Positions 37,056 to 49,038 of a stretch of 64,000 bases of DNA are shown in pieces. Origin of the DNA: Dirofilaria immitis (lineage: Eukaryota > Nematoda > Chromadorea > Rhabditida > Onchocercidae); NCBI GenBank assembly GCA_024305405.1, contig JAKNDB010000108.1, positions 620,001 through 684,000 of the forward strand. The letters are read 5' to 3'. The translations under genes were made by a program, and so were the position numbers. Position 1 is the stretch's first letter. Every line of letters starts with the position of its first letter. Below the pieces are notes generated by a model, which did not search any database, was not told the DNA's origin, and worked only from the letters and a program-made list of their open reading frames with translations.

Positions 37056-39790
37056 GAAATTATACTAAATTTTCGTTTTAAATATAATTTTACAATTTTT
37101 ATCCTTGAAATTTATTAATACTTTTTCATCAACAAAATATTTAGATTTATTAAATACAAATTGTCTGCTTTTTTTTGTCTATGCGAATAAAATTTAAAAG
37201 AATCATCATCTGAGAAAGCATTTTCGATAAACATGCTAGCTTTAGATAACAAATAGCAATAAATGCATATTTTCTCGACAAGAAAAAAGAGGAAGAGGTA
37301 GAGAGGAAAAAAAGGGAAAAAGAATTCCTGAATAATAAATAATTGTAGTTTGAAAATCACATTTTTTTTTTGCCGAAGCCTAGAACTATTGATAACGTTT
37401 CCTACTAAGTGATAAATTTTGAAATTACGTACGCAACGTGAAAAAACAAATTTTTATATGTTTATTCATAATTTATCCAGATATTTATTGCATCGATAAT
37501 TCCTAAGTTTTCTGTAATTAATTAACTACTTAAGCTAAAATGTATGCAAAGTTTCCTTTTCTTCTACCCTACTCAATATTACATTGAAGTTATTTTTGCT
37601 AACTATCACAACAGCTCAACTTATTTGATTAATTTAGAATAAATGCACCTACTCGTGTTCTTATACTTTTAGAAGAAAATTACAAATCCAATCACTTAAT
37701 AAAATTTAATTAAGGTTTAAAAAACTGAATAATAATGATAATTACTATTATTTTCGCGCTAAATCCAGTTTCATGAAGATTTTGTTGCCATATCAATTTT
37801 AGGTTGTAAAAAAATAACGACCAATAAGCAGTGATCAAAGTAGTAGAAATAAAATTCAGTTCATTTTATGTAAGGTTACAAATGTTAAAGTTACAAAGTA
37901 AACGCTAATTTCATTAATTTTAATGTCATATATAATGAATGATAAGTTACATTTATATCATGTGAATGATTCAAACGTCAATGTTGAATCTATTGAATTT
38001 GAATGCTAGCGTAAGTAGTTTCAAAACAGTCAACAGCAAGCAAGCAGCAATGATCCATCGTTGAATATAATCTATAACATCGTTCACTTCAATGTTCTGA
38101 TTATGCGGAATTGTTGGAAGATCGATCCATAAAATGAGTTAGAAGGTAGTGGATCTCGACATACATGCATATAATATAAATTAGTGAAAAAAAACAACAT
38201 TTACAGCTGTGTTCTTTATATGCCACACAAAAATATAATTCACAACTGAGCTCTTATAAGCCACACAGCACGAACAAAAAATATTTTGACGATTTAAAAC
38301 GAAAAACACGATTAAATTGGTTAGAAATGTTAGACCAAAATGATTTAGTATTGCTGTTAGGAAAGAAATACAAAAAAAAAAAAATTAAATTAAATAAAAT
38401 GTGTCGGCCACAATTTGGATATCAAATGCGATAAAAAAAAAGAAAAAAGACAACACTAAATAATAAACAAACAATAATAATGATAAGTCACAAATTCACA
38501 GTGCAATTAAAACAGGAAATTATTATTTGTTTGAATATATCGATTTATTTTCAAAATGTGATTTGATTAGTTGCGGAAGAAAGATATATATATGTACAAA
38601 GAAAGCAATAATAATTATCACCAATTTAGAAATTATATTTCTACGATAAATTTACTTCTTAATTTAAAAAGACAATATCATATTACAATGTTACTATAGA
38701 GGGAGGGAGAAAAAAGAAACGGCTGCATTTTCATGTACTTTATAACCCTACTTTTTTCTTTCAACAAATGTATCATAGATGAATTAAAAGAAAAATGAAA
38801 TTTCTTGAAAATTTTAATTCCATTAAATAGGTGCATGTACACTATTAGCTGAGTAAGATATAGAAAATGCACCCGAAAGCTACAAAACTTTACAATCCTG
38901 TCGGAACGAGAAAAATTCTAAAACATAAATTTGTTAACAATAAAGATATTATGCATTGCAAAAGAACCTTTTAAAAATCATGCCATCAAATTTACTTCCA
39001 TATGTTCTCAGAATAAAGAGCACATTTCTAATATATCTGCATTTGATGAATTGATGCACCAGAACAAATACTGAAATATTGGTCGATAACATATGGATAA
39101 AGCTGATGCAGTGCAAATTACCATCGAAACATGGAATTTTTGAATTCATCAGAACATCTGAATCGTACAAAGCTGCACAGTTATGCAATGTCGAACAAAA
39201 AGCCTACCAAAAAAAAACTCAATACGCTTTTCATGAATGCAGATCCATTCCTTTAAGAGAATTTCTTACAATTGGGTAAACATACAATAAAAGTGAGAAA
39301 AAACAGCAGCTTAAACAAGCGAAAATATATGAAAATAAAAAAATCACATTCAAAATCCGAAATCATTCCGAATCATGCAAGGGTCATCTTTTTGGATCAT
39401 AGAGGACTTATTTACGACTCAAGCTATCCATAAATTAATATAATAATATCTTTTCATCATGAATTCAATCCAAATTGGTAGAAACGAGAAAATCCTTGAA
39501 AAAAGGGAGTATTAGATTCAGTGCTGATTAATTAAATTAAAGTTGAAATTAATAGAAATTTGCAAATATGTACAAAAAAGAATGCTAGTAGTAATGCATA
39601 AACAAGGGAGGGTGACAGAGAGAGACAGAGAATTTGAGAAGTCAGCAACTATCATTTCGAAAGAAGACTTGCAGCAGAATTCATAAACGAGCTTTCCACT
39701 ATGGTGAGGTTTTTTTTTTTTTTTTAATATATGTATACTCAAGCATTCTTCAGTTATTTTCTTTCATAAAATTTCAAAAATTTATGAGGT
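37056..39790. other. Intergenic region between convergent genes
   Basis: The MAM gene ends at 37,055 on + and GSK-3 ends at 39,791 on minus, so this holds both 3' ends. It is less repetitive than the first 31 kb. I found no exon chain. Short open frames at 38,949-39,279 occur on both strands and look like chance or 3'UTR sequence. Confidence 0.5.
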
Positions 39791-42774
39791 TTACGCATCC
39801 GTTGACGTTGGTTCAGTATTAACAGCTGAAGCTGAGCCACTTGGACCTCCTGCTGCCGCTGCTCCTGATGCTTCCACTGGTGATGACGACGAACTACCTA
39901 CTGTTGCTGCTGATGCTCCTAAAAATCGACAGTTTCGTAAGTAAACCAGAATTAGTAAAAATTCTTTCGTCTGATATTCATTAAGCAGAATCAAAACAAC
40001 TAAATATAACCTAAATAAACCTATCAATACGGAAAAATTCAGACCTCTTGCAGAACTCTGAGGTAAAAGAGCAGCATTAAGATTCGGTTCGATGCGTAAC
40101 TCTTGTTCGGAGAAATCGAAAATTGGTGGTACTGGTCTACCACTTGGCAGTTTACAATTAGGATGGCGTAACTCATCGAAAAATGTATGAGCACAAGCTT
40201 GAAGTGGCGATAGCCGAGCATTCGGCGTATATTCCAAAAGGCGTGAAACAAGATCGACTGCTTCCGAAGGAGTACGTGGACGAAACACCTGAACTATCAA
40301 GTTTTCATATTCTTGGACTAATAGAGAACACAAGTGATAACTTAGCTGCAAAATATGAACTATTTTGGTTTAGAAATGATAATTTTGTTAGCTAAGTGTG
40401 ATAAGATAATCCAACAATGTTATGACAAATCGTAACATTGTTGGATTATGATTACAAATCTATTTTCGCAAAAATATATTCATAAAAGAAAACTAATAAA
40501 CTAAAAGACCTACGCGTTGCCATGGATTTGCTCTGATTTGTGGGAATCTGAAATCAGTATAATTAGGATTCATCTGCTGTATTTGATCACGTGTAGGTGT
40601 ACCCAATACTTTAATGATTTCCACGAGCTGATCTACGCCTGAATCGCCAGGAAAATTGGCTGCCCCAACAAAAGCTCTGCAAGCACTGTTCCTGCTGACC
40701 AAACATCTGAAATCGGAATTTTTAAAAATGAGAAATTTAGGTTTCAAATTCAAATCCAATTTTGTTGTAATGGAAGAACAAAATATATATTTAAAAATTT
40801 TACCAATGCTCGTTGTATAGTCAGTCGCGCCAAATATCAATTCAGGAGCACGATAGTAACTGAAAATATAACAGTAAAAGCAGAACAAAAAAATCTTTCA
40901 AGTGAAAAAAAATGAGAATGTGAAACAAAAATAGACAAATGAATGTTAATAAAATAAAATGATAAAAATACCGCGAACAAATGTAGGACACATTGGGTTC
41001 GCCTCTGACAAGATGTTTTGCGGAACCGAAATCACAAAGCTTTAGAACTGCTGAATCTGGATCAAGCAATAAATTCTGCGGCTTGATATCCCGATGACAA
41101 ACTCCCAAACTGTGTATGTAAGCCAACGCTCGAAATAATTGGTACATATATAGCTGAAAATATAAGTATCACAACCTATATTGAAGACTAAATCTATGAC
41201 AGTGGCAAGTCAGTCAAAAAGGTCTATGATTACGAATCAGATTTTTTTGAAATGATACCTTTATGTAAAGTGCAGGTATTATTTGTCGCTGTTTCGAATA
41301 ATGCCGTGCAACACGATAAACAGTCTCTGGGATATATTCGAGTATGAGATTTAAAAACAAGTCATCTTTCTGGAAGCAATCAAAATCACTTTTCTTTTGA
41401 TTAGAAAAACAAAGAAAAAAACAAAAAGTTGGAAGAGAACGAAAAAAGAACTATAAATTTATACTTGAACTATATGGTTCATCACTAAAGTAGCAAGTTT
41501 AATTCTTAACCTGCCAATAAAGACACTTGAAAAGTGTACCAAAACGGAAAGAAATGTAGGATGCAGCATGACGAAAGATTAATATAAAGAACAATATTAA
41601 ATCATGACAAATAAAATACCTTTTCCCCACTTGAATAGAAGAAATACTTCAATTTTACAATATTTTGATGCTCCAATTTCCGCATTATTTGCAGTTCGCG
41701 ATTCTGAAAAACTCCGTCTTAATTTCAAAATTTATCATGCATGTAACATGCGCCACCTTCACATAAACATTTTAACGGCAAAACAAAATTCTAACAACAA
41801 AAATGTAGAAACTATAATCGTTCGGTGATCTATTAAGCATTTTAAGCTTAAGAACAAAGAAGAATTCACCACTCGAGTTATTCAATGAACAATATATGTT
41901 CTTAGAGTCTATAGGCTCCAATAATAACGCGGGAATATTTAGAGTAGTAATCATATGAACAGCACATACTTACTTGCATAAATTCTTTTCTTAGGCATCC
42001 ATTCGCTATTTTAGATAGAAAACAGTTTTCTAATGGAACGGAATGTAAATGCTACTTATGAGCATTACCTAACGAATTTAAAGAAGTATTCATTCATCGC
42101 AAAAGCATTAAGCTTACCTTGAACCTTTTGTCCTGCAAAACTTTTTAATCGCGACAAGTTCATTAGTATCAGCAAGTTTGGCAAGATAAACAACTCCGAA
42201 AGAACCGTTGCCTATTACCTAAAAATACTATAATAAAGAATAAATGACTAAATGTTACTCTGTTATCTTTTTCTGCAAAAGCAGATAATTTATCACGTCT
42301 CCTTTTCTTAAAATGATCATGTTAACATTACATTTTAGCATTTCTAGATTTCATCTTTTATTACTAGTCCAGGTTATACAAATTCCATGTATATTATGAT
42401 ACGTCAAAATAAACTGTTGTTTATTATCTCAAATTAAGTCACCAATCATAGACAGATGCAGTTGATAACTCTGATTATTCATTACCAAACAAACAGTAAA
42501 ACTCGAAAAATCTATGTATTCTGAGAGCCAAGAAAAATATATGGAAAAATGAATTCCTAAACGGCGCCGGTATTCATATAGCTCATTTCACTGTTTCCAT
42601 AAGGTCGAAGACAAATTCTAGCAGTACGTTCTACTTTAGCGAACGTAACTTCAAAAAGATGACCTTGGTATCGGAGTACTGTACTTCAACTTGGCGATCC
42701 GGTCCATAACCAGGTGTAGCGACCACAGTGGTTATTCGATTATCTGCTTTTGATGAGAATAGCTGTTTACTCAT
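39791..42774 (-). CDS. gsk-3: Glycogen synthase kinase 3 (GSK-3/shaggy)
   Basis: Nine exons on the minus strand: 42774-42664, 42218-42118, 41703-41620, 41369-41259, 41153-40972, 40859-40804, 40706-40514, 40288-40045 and 39918-39791. The product is a Ser/Thr kinase of Wnt/beta-catenin and insulin signalling, about 403 residues once two single-base gaps are allowed for. Numbering on that basis: glycine loop [10 protein letters not shown] 39-48, catalytic Lys in VAIK at 62, HRDIKPQN with Asp 158, DFGSAK from 177, activation-loop Tyr in [10 protein letters not shown] at 193, then YYRAPE and DVWSAGT. The tail (about 361-403) is Ser/Ala/Gly-rich. Every phase agrees except exons 2 and 7, each one base short inside invariant motifs (near 42,141 and 40,652). 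Otherwise nothing is broken, so I call it a functional gene with consensus errors. The start gives MSKQLF, close to the Caenorhabditis N-terminus. Confidence 0.96.
40406..40449 (-). other. Perfect 17-bp hairpin in GSK-3 intron 7
   Basis: 40406-40422 and 40433-40449 are exact reverse complements around a 10-base loop, in the intron between exons 7 and 8. The stem starts ATAATCCAACAATG. Confidence 0.9.
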
Positions 42775-42810
42775 TTCTATTACCAGAAGCACAGTGAATA
42801 GAGCGATCAG

Positions 42811-42818
42811 CTGAAAAA
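42811..42818 (-). promoter_or_regulatory. Probable trans-splice or 5'UTR acceptor of GSK-3
   Basis: On the minus strand a T-run ends in TTTTTCAG just before 42,810, giving a 36-base leader before the ATG at 42,774. The position suits spliced-leader addition; a 5'UTR intron is equally possible. Confidence 0.55.
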
Positions 42819-45800
42819 AAACCAAACCATTCCCAACTTTTAATGACGGTAATACATACACAACTGATAATGAACACAATACTTACTATTTTTCATAGAT
42901 GTAAAAACGCTTTTTCTTTCATAAATTTGCACTTGATAAAGACGTACAAAATAAAGAAATTCATTATGTTATCAACAACACGCTGTCGAAATTTTAGCCA
43001 CGTTATAAAAAGACATATATTTTGATATGCACGCTGTATGTATAATAAATTAGAAACATTCATGAACTGAAATTCTTTTCGCGATCCTAAAAATAATTTA
43101 AATCATCGCAATGTTGTTTTAAAAGGTATGTAATGGAAAACCCGAGAATTACCTATGTTACAGCAAGGTCTTCCGTGGTAAGTCGTTTAGGACAACATTA
43201 TATTTTTGTTTTTGCTCAACAGACTGCTCTCAAATATATCATTGAAAAACAAAACTTTTACAGATGAGAAACGAACAAGATCTGACAGTGATAATTATGA
43301 ACAGCATTTTCTTTATAGCTCTGAAGAGTGCTTTATCTATAATTTATCTTTTAGAGTTAAAATTCAGACTTATTTCAAGTACTATTATAACCAATTTTAT
43401 GTAGAATGAATTTGGTAATTCGTGAAAGGTATCGCAATACATGTTAGTACGCAAGTGTAGGATAAACAAAAAAATAAACATACGTGCTGTGAAATTAGAA
43501 GATAGTGTCAATAAAGAATGTGAAATGCCGCGTTTTAGCTGTCACCAAAATTATTAATGCGTCGTTAATAAATTATCAAGTAGATTTGGAAGAATTAACT
43601 TTTTCCGATCGAGATGTGTTATCACAGCCACATATCTCTCATACAGTAACCTGTAAAATATGCACAACGCTTACATTTCTTCCTCTTTTTTACTACATAT
43701 GGTAGACAATGATCTCTTTACAATACTTTTTCCAAAATTAAAATGATAACATCCAAGCAAGGAGTATCTCGCGACCAGAATGATTATAATCTAAGAGGAT
43801 TAAGAAGCATTAATGTACGATGTTTTAGCGCAAATAATTCCATAGATCAAAATGCATTATTTACATCATTAACTATATTCATTCCTAAGTGTCTTAATAA
43901 CCAGTTGATCATATAAAATATTTTCAAATTTGATCACTTTAACAAACATCGGAATTCCATACAACTAATCATAATTTATCATTACATGATCAACTATATT
44001 ATTCTACAAAAACCAAGAATGTCTTGTTTTGAATCTTCTGAGCAATATTAATAATAATAATAATAATAGTAATAAATATTAAATAGTAATCATTTATTGA
44101 ATATTTTAGAATCAAGAATCGATAATATAAAACAATTACTACCTTATATAAATTATATATCACAATAGATTCTCTAAATAATACTAATAAACGTAATTAA
44201 AACATGATGGATTATTTGAATTATAATCGAAATTAAATGAATTTACCAGTATTATTTATTCAATTTTTTTCAATAAATATAAAGTATATATTACCTCTTC
44301 ATTATTATAAAACATTTTTCTGAGTAAATATGCAGACACAATGAAAAAAAAAAAAGCGAACACTTTATTATAAAAATCATCAATAGCTTAAGTGAAATGG
44401 AAATGGTATAATACATCAATATAATGATCATTGAACTATCATTGTATCAGTTTCCTGACAACACAAAAATGAATTCTTCATAACATTACAGGTACGAAAT
44501 GAGGTGAAAAAAAAGAAAGGAGATGAGAGAAGAAAATATCTTAAATATTAACGGATTAGAGATGACAAATCACTTGGCCACAACTTCAAAGCCAAAATTC
44601 TCAGCCATATCTGCTGCCTTCGCTTCCCATCTCCCCTTTTAACAATATTCACTTCAGCCGACGTGAAGCTTCCTATCGCTTTGTGGGTTTATGACCAATT
44701 TGCGAGTATCACGAGTGGATCGTTCTGCTACAATTATGGAATCTCGGAGTGATTGTGTAATGGAGGGAATTTATTTGGCAGTTTATTTCGATGATTCTTG
44801 AAGATTGTGCGGATTGATCACTTTTTTCATCGTTGATAATTCTTGATTTTATCGAAAAACTTATAAAATATCCTCTTGATTGGCGGAAGAAACAGGTTAA
44901 TCTCTCCAAAAAAAGGATAATTTCTGATAAGTAACAAAATTAATTCCCTATTTAAAATATTCATTCATTACGGAAATCAAACTGATCACCACAAAACATC
45001 TCACTTTAATGGTAAAAGTTATTCTTCTTCGGATAACTCGGAAAACGGCAAGCATATAGAATAATAATTCTTATTTCTAATCTTTGCAATAAGGTATAAA
45101 AATTCTTGTATTCTGTTCCCTTTTTGTCATCCAAATGCGATGTAGAACTCCGGAAAATTGCTTTCATTGGAATTTATTCAATTTTCTTTCTATTCAGTAT
45201 TAGTTATGACGTAGCATTTGTAAACTGGTTTTTGGTGGGTTCCTTACATTTTCTTCTCACCCATTTTTGTCTTTCGTTATTTTTAAATGCATACTGTGAG
45301 TGAAGCAATGAAAATGGCGTAACAAAGTGTGCGCCAGGTAACGGTATTCGAAAAGAATCGTCTGGAAACGATAGGGCGAATCTAAATCTGGAAGTTGTAA
45401 GTGAGCAGATTCCGAAATATGGAGTTCTGCTTCATCATAATATAGCACATATATACGATATGTCAAACGATCGTCGTATCATGTTCGATTGCATAAGGAT
45501 GATGAAAAGTCGAACTGGTCAATTCTACATAAAGGCAGGATAACTTACGTAAAACACTGAATAAAGAAGTTCCACCAGTATTTCATAACAACTCAGAAAT
45601 GGAGCAGTAATTCCGATCGATTTAAATTTTTATTGATTTCACTTGTCACTACTGATAAAATTAGAATATCAGGATTAAAAAGTTTGGTAAGAGTATTCAA
45701 ACAGATACATAAGAAGTAACTACGGCGGAAAGTCGATCATACGGGATGCCAATTTTTGGTGACAAAATGTCATTTCTGCTCACCAAACTCAACAATTTTC

Positions 45801-46482
45801 ACCCAAAGGAAATGTAATTTGAAGAGCAGAACATTCGAACGTTCCTGTTATCAAGGTCGATTATTATCTCTTATTTATAAAACATCGATATTTACCCAGT
45901 AATTTATGATGGGTTGAGAGATCAAACTCTGTCGTTTCCCAGTTTTTTTTTAACTTCTATCTTTTCAGTCTGTATATAAAAAAACAACGAAAGTGACATC
46001 GACCGGGCAAAATTATAATCAAAAGTTGTCGAAATATTATGAATGATAAGGTTGCGGTCAGTGTTATCATCGCAGAATATCTTTTGATCGCAACACTCGG
46101 GTAGAGAAGAGGAATTCATTTTGTCCGTAATCCACTTCATCGTAATTACAACTGTCTTTGCATTTTTAAAAAAATTGCAGAATCTGTAAGCAATTAATTC
46201 ATCTCAGTATTGTTTATCTTTCCTGTAAAATTCAATTTCCAATTAACTTGTACAATACTGTTAATTAGTAATGAGCATTTTATCAGTTAAACCTGCACAT
46301 ATTCAATTTATTATCATTTGACCAATTATTGATAATATCTATTCAGTGCTCCCTTTACGTATTGGAAGCAATTCGGGAGAAGGAAAGACGAGTTCGCGTG
46401 TTAATATTCATGGAAAATATAAAACACCAAATTTGTCCGTCGGATTCATTGAAAAATATTAAATTTAGTTAAATTCAATCTA
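42819..46482. other. Intergenic region between GSK-3 and the adaptor gene
   Basis: About 3.7 kb of mixed composition. On the minus strand, around 44,690-44,540, two overlapping frames look mildly protein-like. One ends AADMAENFGFEVVAK-stop at about 44,570. The other runs about 47 codons starting HKAIGSFTSAEVNIVKRGDG. Neither has a matched donor and acceptor chain. A frame at 45,257-45,466 (minus) is also unsupported. I call no gene. Confidence 0.4.
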
Positions 46483-48984
46483 TTATGTAAACAATTTTCG
46501 GAACAACTGTACATGATTTGCAGGAAACTCATACACCAGTGTGCTTTTCGCCCAACCGAGAGGAAGCACATCACGTCCTGTTCCCTGAAATGGCAGTATT
46601 TTATTGTTCCCATTCTATCGTTTGCACATCTTCATATGTCAGAAATTTCTTTTGTTTATACTTTCATTCGCTTAGATATTTGCCGACAGAGAGAAAAAGA
46701 AGCGCACTGCGCTTCAAACCATCTAATCCTACTTTAGAATTGAACTGCCAGTCAATCAGACCGATTGATCACAAACATCCAAGATATACACTATTGGACT
46801 TAGATGAAATTTCTGAATATGTATCCTTTGTCCTTCGTCATGTTTAACTCTTGTGGCTCTCTTACATTAAAAAAGCTCGTAATACAGAAGTACAGAAATG
46901 GAAACTTTTGCTAGACGTTCCCTTTGCTCGTCACAGAAATAATTGGTTACCTGAAAAATTACCGCACAAAACCGTTGGTTACTTCCCCGCTCCATAAATT
47001 CACCGTTCATTAGTTTATGCAAATACTGTTTCACGGTCATTGCTTGCTCATTTCCACTTGATTTCAACATTTCCAAATAATCATCCGCAAAGACACAAAC
47101 AATGTTGGATGCCTAAATTAACTGAGGTTGTAACTCGATATTTTTTTCAGTAGTAGCCAGTAGTCAGGCAGAAAGAAACAAATAATCCCTACTATTAAAT
47201 AAAGTAAGGGAACAAAATCATTTAAAAGAGTACGGAATCCAAAAATAGGAAAAAAGACAGAAAAAGGAACACCTCATAAATGCGAGTAAAAAGCCTAAAA
47301 TCGGTTTTGGAAAAGGCGGGAAGATGATCCCATTTTTCAAATGCCTGACTAACTAAACAGTTCTTTATATTTCTCGAAAACATGGAATCATTTTAATAGT
47401 TAATCAAATATAGAATAACAAGTTACATCAGTAAATAATCTATGTAAGCCTTCAAATTGGCAGCTTGTTTCCAAGTAGTCGTCAATGTCAAATACTGACA
47501 TACTGACTTGCTTAGCTTGATTCCTGAAAATAAGAGCCAGATTACGGAAAGGCATCCTTTATTATAACAAAGGCTTCCTTTATTATAATATATAACTTAT
47601 ACATTCCAAATTTCATAAAATGACTTGGTAAAATCTGACTAAAAAAATACGTTTCATACTTCCTCGAAAGCTGAATCAAACAATGCAAGGCGTTTTTCAT
47701 TTTTTGATAAAATTACTAAAAACATTTTTATTGATTAGTTGATTTGAGGAAATACCTTAAGTTTTTTAGAAACCATTTATAATTTTTTCGCAATGCGACA
47801 TTTGTAATAAACTCATGATGCGTCACCAAAATAACTGTAAAACATTAAAATTCTTCAACGTTCTTTCATAGAAATATGTATCGGTTAAATTTTAATTATC
47901 GAATAACAACAGTGAGAAATTACATTTCTCATTGTTGGCTGTAATACTAGCATTCGACGGATTGGGACCTCTAAAACTACCAGAAGAAGATGCAGAACAT
48001 GTCATGATATCGCTTTTTCCTGCATTCACAAAGGCACCTGCAAATAGATGTCGCAGATGTATAACAAAATTTCATAAAAGATAACAATAACCATCATACT
48101 TCTGTCTGATTTTTAAAAACACCTGAATTTAATTCATAACTTTTTAGTTCAAAATTAATTATCATTTTATTGTAAAAATGAAGCTGCCTAAATCTTTGAG
48201 ATAGGAATCACATGTAGGGACAAAACAAACCTGAATCGGAGTTCAATATTTCTGCATTAGCACCTCTTTTCATTATAATCTCAAGATAAGGTTGCACTGA
48301 TAAAAGTGCATCGACCCGATTGATTTTTGCTAATGCATCAAGTAAATTTTTAAAGGACAAAGAGCAATCTCTCGTAACACATCCGCAGTTGGGTTTGCAG
48401 ATGTTCGTAAGTGCTGGAAACGAGTTTTTCAAACGAAAAGTTGATAATTTTATAACGATCAAAGAATAGGACCTCAAATCATCATATAAAATTTGAAACT
48501 TTCCATAACAGTTAATAAGAAATTATACACACCATAATTTTGCTATTACAAAAACCAAATTCGGCAGCAACATATTCCCAATTAAGCATTGAGCCACGTG
48601 ATGGAGGATTAAGGCAAAGTTCTATTTCTTGTAATCCACGCTTTGACAAACCAATAACAGAGATATTTTCAGGAATTTCTGGAACTAAATCCCATGCGTA
48701 TGGAGGAGGGCTGTTGAATGAGAACAAGGAAATTGATTCCTTTTCATCATCCTAAAAAAATTCCAATACTTTTGAATCTGTATATGTATTTTGTCCATTA
48801 CCGGCAATACAAAATCTCAGTTGATAATCATAAATAAACCATTCATTATTTTTTTGCCGTGACTTTGATTTTTTTCCAAAATATATGACAAAAATACCTG
48901 ATCGGAGACAACAACAGGAGCTGGATATATGTCACTATCGAGCTCAATGTCCAGCGATACCGACTGTGGTCCAGAAACATCCAT
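46483..48984 (-). CDS. ACTL-1-like adaptor: death domain plus SEFIR domain
   Basis: Eight minus-strand exons: 48984-48898, 48751-48529 or -48533, 48413-48231, 48037-47924, 47834-47756, 47523-47427, 47112-46951 and 46584-46483, about 348 residues. A short acidic N-terminus (MDVSGPQ...) leads to a death domain (about 60-140; LNWEYVAAEFGF early, NLLDALAKINRVDALL late). It is followed by a SEFIR domain (about 200-340). Within it FILVTHHEF is the first strand, VSMSVFDIDDYLE the second, and ASNIVCVFADDY...GEFMERGSNQRFCAVIF matches the part of human ACT1 (TRAF3IP2) around its FIKQGSMNFRFIPVLF. The exon-8 end (RDVLPLGW...LVYEFPANH) matches PTWL...HVYSWPKN. Caenorhabditis ACTL-1 also joins a death domain and a SEFIR domain and works in IL-17-like signalling, hence the name. 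The exon 2/3 junction is ambiguous: either a GTATAA donor at 48,528 gives an intact frame, or one base is missing in exon 3. Confidence 0.85.
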
Positions 48985-49028
48985 CAATTGTAGCAGCGAG
49001 TAAACAAATAACCATTAATTCCTAAGTC

Positions 49029-49038
49029 CTGCAATAAA
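49029..49038 (-). promoter_or_regulatory. Probable trans-splice or 5'UTR acceptor of the adaptor gene
   Basis: Minus-strand TTTTATTGCAG ends just before 49,028, leaving a 44-base leader ahead of the ATG at 48,984. No upstream in-phase coding exon was found. Confidence 0.5.

Noticed and set aside
39791..42774. GSK-3 copy as a pseudogene
   Set aside because: Introns, splice sites and all catalytic residues are intact; the only defects are two single-base gaps next to homopolymers.
43505..43705. 66-codon + frame
   Set aside because: No similarity, no start context, no splice chain; lies in intergenic DNA.
46513..46847. Open frames on + strand opposite the adaptor gene
   Set aside because: Antisense to exon 8 and the preceding intron; the minus strand carries the SEFIR match.
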